A DNA stretch of 64,000 nucleotides from Tanytarsus gracilentus (Eukaryota; Arthropoda; Insecta; Diptera; Chironomidae): assembly GCA_038502055.1 (NCBI GenBank), contig JAXRKN010000042.1, positions 1,612,001 through 1,676,000 of the forward strand, read 5' to 3'. The notes under the pieces are model-generated. The model had not been told where the DNA came from. It saw only the letters and a list, made by a program, of their open reading frames with translations, and did not search any database. Within the stretch, counting starts at the first letter, position 1; each line of letters begins with the position of its first letter. Positions 27,801 through 33,800 of the stretch are shown in pieces. Made by a program: the position numbers and the translations under genes.

Positions 27801-30800
27801 CAAGTTGCTTGTATCTTTTATAAGTATCAAGCAATTCCTCATCGGTTGGAGGATGATCAAAGCTGGCTGGGTGCTTTCCAGCTGGCCAAATCATTATTAC
27901 TTTTTTGCATTTTTTTCGTGTTTTCTGCTTGACGTTTTGAAATTAAATGAGGTTACACAAACAAACCGAGATGGTATCGAAAACTTCAATTTTTGAAAAT
28001 ATGTTAAAGATATAGATTTAAAAAAATGATCAGAATTTTTGTAACGTATTTTCAAAAATTGAATTTTTTTATGTCAGCTCGGTTTGTTTACAAAACCTCA
28101 TTTTAATTCAAAACGTCGAACAAGCAACATGCAAAATTTTGAAGCACAAAAATATGCCAATCCACCAACAATGGATGAACTGCGTAAGCAATATGTGCTC
28201 TATCGTGAAACACGTGATAGAAATGAGACAAGATATGCTGAAGGGTTCAAGCTCAAAGTAGGCATATCTTGTCAACCGGATGTCCGCTATGGTAAGAAGG
28301 ATTTCTTTCACGTGCTCACTGCAGAGTCACATTTTGCTTACGCAGATGATTTTAAAGTCGCACGCTCTATTGAAGAGATGATGATGGTCATTCTCAAAGA
28401 ATTTGGCGATGAACTCGAGCATCAAGATTCCGGTTGTGGTCGAGGAGCAAATGACAAAACGTACACTGTTTATCTCATTACGGGTAAAACCGAGGATGAC
28501 AAGTGTCCGTTATGTCTTCGCTTTTGGATCGAGGCTCAAGTTGATCGCCAATATCACTTTGATTCTGACCACATCAGGGAGAAGGCTGTTCTTAAGAAAT
28601 TGACATCGAGCTGGCAAGAATTGGGCAGAGCTGAAAAGCTGGAAGAGCTCAGTCAATTCATCAATTGGCCAGCTCGTGGAATTTCTCCATAGCAGTCTCC
28701 TCCTTGATAAATTATCGTCTCTTCAATAGACCTTTGCAAAAAAAATCCCAAAAAATCTAAAAAAAATAAAAAAATACAAAAAAAAAAACAAAAAAAATAA
28801 AAAAAACAAAAAAAAATAAAAAAAACATAAAAAAGCCAAAAAAAAATAAAAAAAACATAAAAAAGCCAAAAAAAATAAAAAATACAAAAAATACAAAAAA
28901 AATAAAAAAACCAAAAAAATAAAAAAAAAAACAAAAAAACAAAAAAAAGATAAAAATACAAAAAATACAAAAATACAAAAAAAAAACAAAATAAAAAATA
29001 CAAAAAAATGAAAAAATGGAAAAATACAGAAAAATAAAAAAATATAAAAAATATTAAATAACTAAAAAACAAAACAAAACAGACTGGAGCTGACATTAGT
29101 AATTCAGACAGTCTAACACTGTCATTTATAATTTATTTTTAACGCGGTCCAAACCCCTAATTGATAAAATTGAAGACGTTTAATTCATTAAAACAGCTTT
29201 CGAACAAGTTATTCTTGTTTTTAACTAGAAAACATGAACAAAATGAATTCTTAGTGTATTAAAAGTGGTCATTACATTTTAACTGGAGCTTGCGTGTTAT
29301 TAAGTGAATCTTAATATAAGCTTGGTTTAGGCCGGGTTAAAGCCATGGATTCAACTATGCGCACAATTAAAATTATTTCTGAGTGTATTATCTGACTTTT
29401 TATTATGAATTTATGTATATTTTGCGCAGTAGTTATTATGTGGGGGTGTTCTTAGTGTTATAAGTGACCTAAAATTAAGTCAATTAGGGCCTTAAGTTAG
29501 GTAAAGACCGGGTTAACAAAATATTTTTCTGTATTTTTTAGCAATGCGCACAATTAAAATGATTTCCGAGTGTACTTATGATTGTTATGTGTATTTTTGT
29601 GCACTAGTTATTATGGGAAGGAAGGGGGGGAGGGGTAGGATGTTCAAAGCATCTTAATTGAACTAAAATTAAGTAAATTAAGGAACGATGCAAAAATATA
29701 AATCGCTGGAGGTTGCCACTCGACTAATCCTTTCGCATAAATTGTTGCTTTTGTCGTCAAAGTCACTTCAAAATTTCCATCAGCACTAAAAGTTTCATGT
29801 AACAAAAAAATAAATGAAGAAATTTACATTATAGACATCATATTCAAATTATTTAATGAATAATTTTAACAAAGTTCATCATTGCAACGTAATTTGCATA
29901 ACGAGGTGGTTCATGTGGCTCTCCTGTGTGAGTTTGGATTGATTCATTTATCGCATCTTCATTATGCTACCCGTATCATGAAAGTTAGTTTTTGTTGTAT
30001 AAAATAATTATTGAATATATTTTTGATGTAAATTTTGAGCTTTTAAAATTACTTATTGCAAAAAGTGCTTTAATAAAACTTTTGGCATATATTTTCATAT
30101 AATAAATATCTTTTCTTTCATATTCAAATGTTTTTTCTTTAGTTTTTTAAACGAAAGTCCGCTGGCGCATGATTTTCCATTTTTTACATTCTTTTTTTCT
30201 TTTCAATTTCCAAACCTTTTTTTTAATCGAATGAAAACATCTTGTTTCTCGACCTAAAAATCACACAGCGTTGCAAACCACAAAGAGAAAACTTTTTTTT
30301 TCTCCATTTCCAAGCCCAGTTTGTCGCCAATATCGATGGAATTCTTTTTTTCGCATCCTGTTCAAACTATCTTACAAATTTTCTTCATCGAAACCCATAA
30401 ATTTAGAGTGAAGTGAAGAATAATAAAAAGGAAAAACAGAAAGAAATTGTGAGAGGAATGAGAAAATAAAGGCTTGAATAGCATGAGAGTGAAATGTAAA
30501 TAAAATTATGGTCGATAATTCACGGAATGCTAAAATTATGGATTAAATTATCGCTGAACGATTCTCGTAGAAAATTTAATGCATTGTGACAGATAAAAAT
30601 TCAATTGAATTTTCTCCGAATATCAAAATCTCATTATTGCGATGCCTTAAAAATCCCGAGCGAAAGTGACGACAGAGAATATCCGTAATTTCCATCTATA
30701 AATCTCATTACAGTATGTACATAGTGAATGAGCTCGCTTCAAAATTGATTGATAGCGAGAAGTGAAACTTTATTAAATTATAAGGGTTGCGATGGATTTA

Positions 30801-33800
30801 TTAAATAATTCAATCAGTAAAATCGCCGAAAATAAATCTTTTAATAGCAATTGAAATTCAATCTAAAAATTGTCTCAACTGAATAATTTCATTATTTTTC
30901 CTTCAATCTTGCTGAAAGCTAAAATCTTTCGATACTAGAATGTTGGAAGGTGACAAGTCGTCGGCAATTTTTGTTCCTCAAACATTATTGAAAAATTTTA
31001 AATATTGTATTCTAAATTTTGAATATAAAAAAAACGTTAGGACCAAAATCACTTTTTAAATTTTATATAATGTTCTCCGTTATCACATTTCGCCCGTGCT
31101 GCTTAAAGAGCTATTCAGGTTATCTGATTTTTTTACAGCTCAATGATCTAATACATTGAAGCGCATTGATGTGTGTCATTAAATCTAGAGAGAGTATCTG
31201 CTATAGTCAGAAAAAGGAGGAATTTTTTTTAATTAAATTAATTAGTTTATCTCTTGTTAGTCGCGCGCAATTATCTCACGATGATAAAGTCTTTAATGAG
31301 GCAGAGCTTGTGTACTCAACAAAGTGGCTGTGATTTTGCAGCAGTTCACTTTAGCACGTCATTGCATGTCAACAATTAATATCACATAACTTTTGTCTCA
31401 TCTTTAATATTGAGACATTGCTGTGACATTTTGATGGATTACATTTTTTTGTCCTCTGCCTCACGAACGAACACACGCATTTTATTTTCAGTCTTAATGT
31501 ATAGATTTAGAAAAAGAATAGAATACTCACTTATTGTATAGCACAATATCCGGACGCCATATGTGATCGCTAGGCACATGCAGCATTTGCACATTTCCAT
31601 ACTCCGAGGGATTCCATCTTAATTTGTAATCATACCAACTCTGTTCTACCCACTGTTGAGCGGCAATGCAATGAAGTTATAGTGGATGATAATTAATTGA
31701 TGATTTAATGATGGCGTCAAGTTGAGTGTTTGAATGGCGCGATGCGAGAATAGAAGAGAGAGAGAAAGGAAACTTCAGTTTGTTGTGTGATGATGGACAT
31801 GAGTAAAAAAGTCTTCCGCAGTTTAAACTTAAATCAGACTACTTAGTTTTTTGAAAATCTTGAATTATGATCAAAATGTAAAATAAGAAAATTTAAAAAA
31901 ATATTCAGGTGAAGACTTTATTACTCAACGCGGCCAGCAGCAGTGGCATCAATTATCGTCGTTCATTTAATGATGTTGAAAAGGAGCAAGGATGACAATG
32001 ACGCAATCCATCACTGAATGAGAGATAACGATTTCTAATCTTCGATGTTATATATTTATGCGCGAGAGAGTGAGGCATTCTGTTTGGAATTAATGAGGAT
32101 TTGCGACCTCATGCTTCATTGTCATCCGCAAAACCACAAAAAGAGGAAAAAGCACAGAAAACTTTTTTCCCGTTCACTCCTTGGTTTGCTATAAACGCAA
32201 AAACGAGGGTTGAAAATGTAATTACCAGATTTGTGGTCATAATCTGATTTTTGAGATTCTGAAATGAGAAAAAGACCAAAAATTAAAAAGTTTCGAATTT
32301 AAAAACATTCTAAAGTTTAGTTCTTATTTTTTTCTAAAAAGTGAGCGACAAATTCATCGTGGGAGTGAGAAAGTTTTACGTCTCTGTGTTGTTTATGGCG
32401 GCAACAATGCCTTAAATCTTTTTAGATTTGAGATGGGAATAAAAGCTCAAGTTTATGCAAGGGTAGGAACTGAATAAAATAAAAAGACTTACGTAGCATA
32501 TATTCGCATGCATTTATGTTGAAAAATCCGCATCGATGCATCTAACACTATTAGTTTAGATTACAATATTAGTAGTTTTCATGCGTTAATTATTGCATTA
32601 AAATCTTTTAATAATTATTATCATTAAAATCTTCCGCATATATGCGGTTTTGTAATTTTATAAATTCTTTCAAAATATCAAAGCCAAAAAAGTTTTTAAA
32701 TTGTTCAAAAGTGTATTTCCCTTGCAGGTGGGAGATGAGTGTGTTGAAAAGGTAAAATTTTTCTGGTGATTATTGGGTTTTGGAGTGTAGAGTAGGTAAA
32801 AGTGGTGTTGTTGATTAGGAAGGTAGTGATAGAAAATGTTCGGTACACTAATTTGGAAGGAAATAAGTTGTTTGGAAAAATTGTATAGATTTTTAGAAAA
32901 TTTTATGGGTCTTGAATTTTTTTTATAAAAGTGCAGATAACTGAAATCGGTAGGATAGTTGAGGAACGGAGTGGGTTATTTTGAAACAAGTTTAGGTTAA
33001 ACAGGAGTTTTTTTTTGTTGATGAGTGAATTGGGTAAATTATTTTAAAATAAAAATGTCAGCAGACTTGTAATTTTGTTTTAATTTTTAAAGGATATTTA
33101 TAGATAGGGTTAAGGGATTTGCCACTTCGATCCGAGGAGGGTTTGTGTTTGTGATTGTTTAAAATGGACAACGGCATATATTTTGACTCGACACACCAAC
33201 TGTGTACACTAGTCTCAGTTGAGGAAGGTAGTGGTGGAATCACGGCTTTTCTAAGGATTTGAGCATATAAAATGTTGATTTGGTTTTGATTAGTTGGAAA
33301 CTTAATACTGCTCAGTAAACAAGCTGTTCTTGTGTAGTTTCTCTAGAAATTAAAACAAAAAATCATTCGAAAACAAAAACTTACAAAAAAAAAACACTAA
33401 CACACAAACATTGCCGTAAAGGTATTTTAAAATTCCCTATTACCACGCTGATGGTAGAGGGTGGTTGGCCCGACATCAGTTCTCACTAACGATTTCTAAT
33501 TGTATTTATTCCGAGAAGGGGTTTGTTCGTAACCTGTGGCTTGTATCGACTGTAGATACTTGCCTAAGTAGCCCGCTAGACCCTGCTTTTCCGAGGAATC
33601 GGGGGTCAATCATGTGTGGTTGCGTTGGACGTCTCTCCTACTTCGGTAGTGGCCACCTAATCGTCATCTAATCTAATCTAATCTAAAAGTGTATTTCCCT
33701 TGCCAGGTCGTTTTTCGTCAAGTTTCTAAAAAACTTTTCTTTCTCCTAAAAAATATATTTTCCTTATGAGGATTTTTCATCTCACTACAGGATCGTTTTT

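Larger units (their letters stand above)
26455..29614. mobile_element. 3.2 kb element with long imperfect terminal inverted repeats
   Basis: The left arm (about 26455-26840) reappears inverted on the right (about 29040-29614). Matching landmarks include ATTCACTTAATAACACGC near 26582 against its complement near 29300, AGACTGTCTGA near 26764 against TCAGACAGTCT near 29105, and TGTGCGCATTGC near 26508 against GCAATGCGCACA near 29541. The right arm carries an extra tandem duplication of about 185 bases. Inside are a zinc-finger relic, three copies of an unrecognised gene family and a long A-rich tract. No known transposase is visible. It sits in the receptor intron between exons A1 and A2. Exact ends are uncertain because the arms fade gradually. 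Confidence 0.75.

Noticed and set aside
28653..29096. Long minus-strand Phe/Tyr-rich open frames
   Set aside because: Translation of the A-rich low-complexity tract; not a protein.
26577..29314. TTAA at both ends of the inner inverted repeat, suggesting a piggyBac-type insertion
   Set aside because: The inverted homology continues beyond the TTAA on both sides, so these are not the element ends; TTAA is also very common here.
33465..33671. 68-residue frame near the end of the retrotransposon insertion
   Set aside because: Lies in the GC-richer 3' part of the insertion, has no resemblance to reverse transcriptase and no conserved motif.
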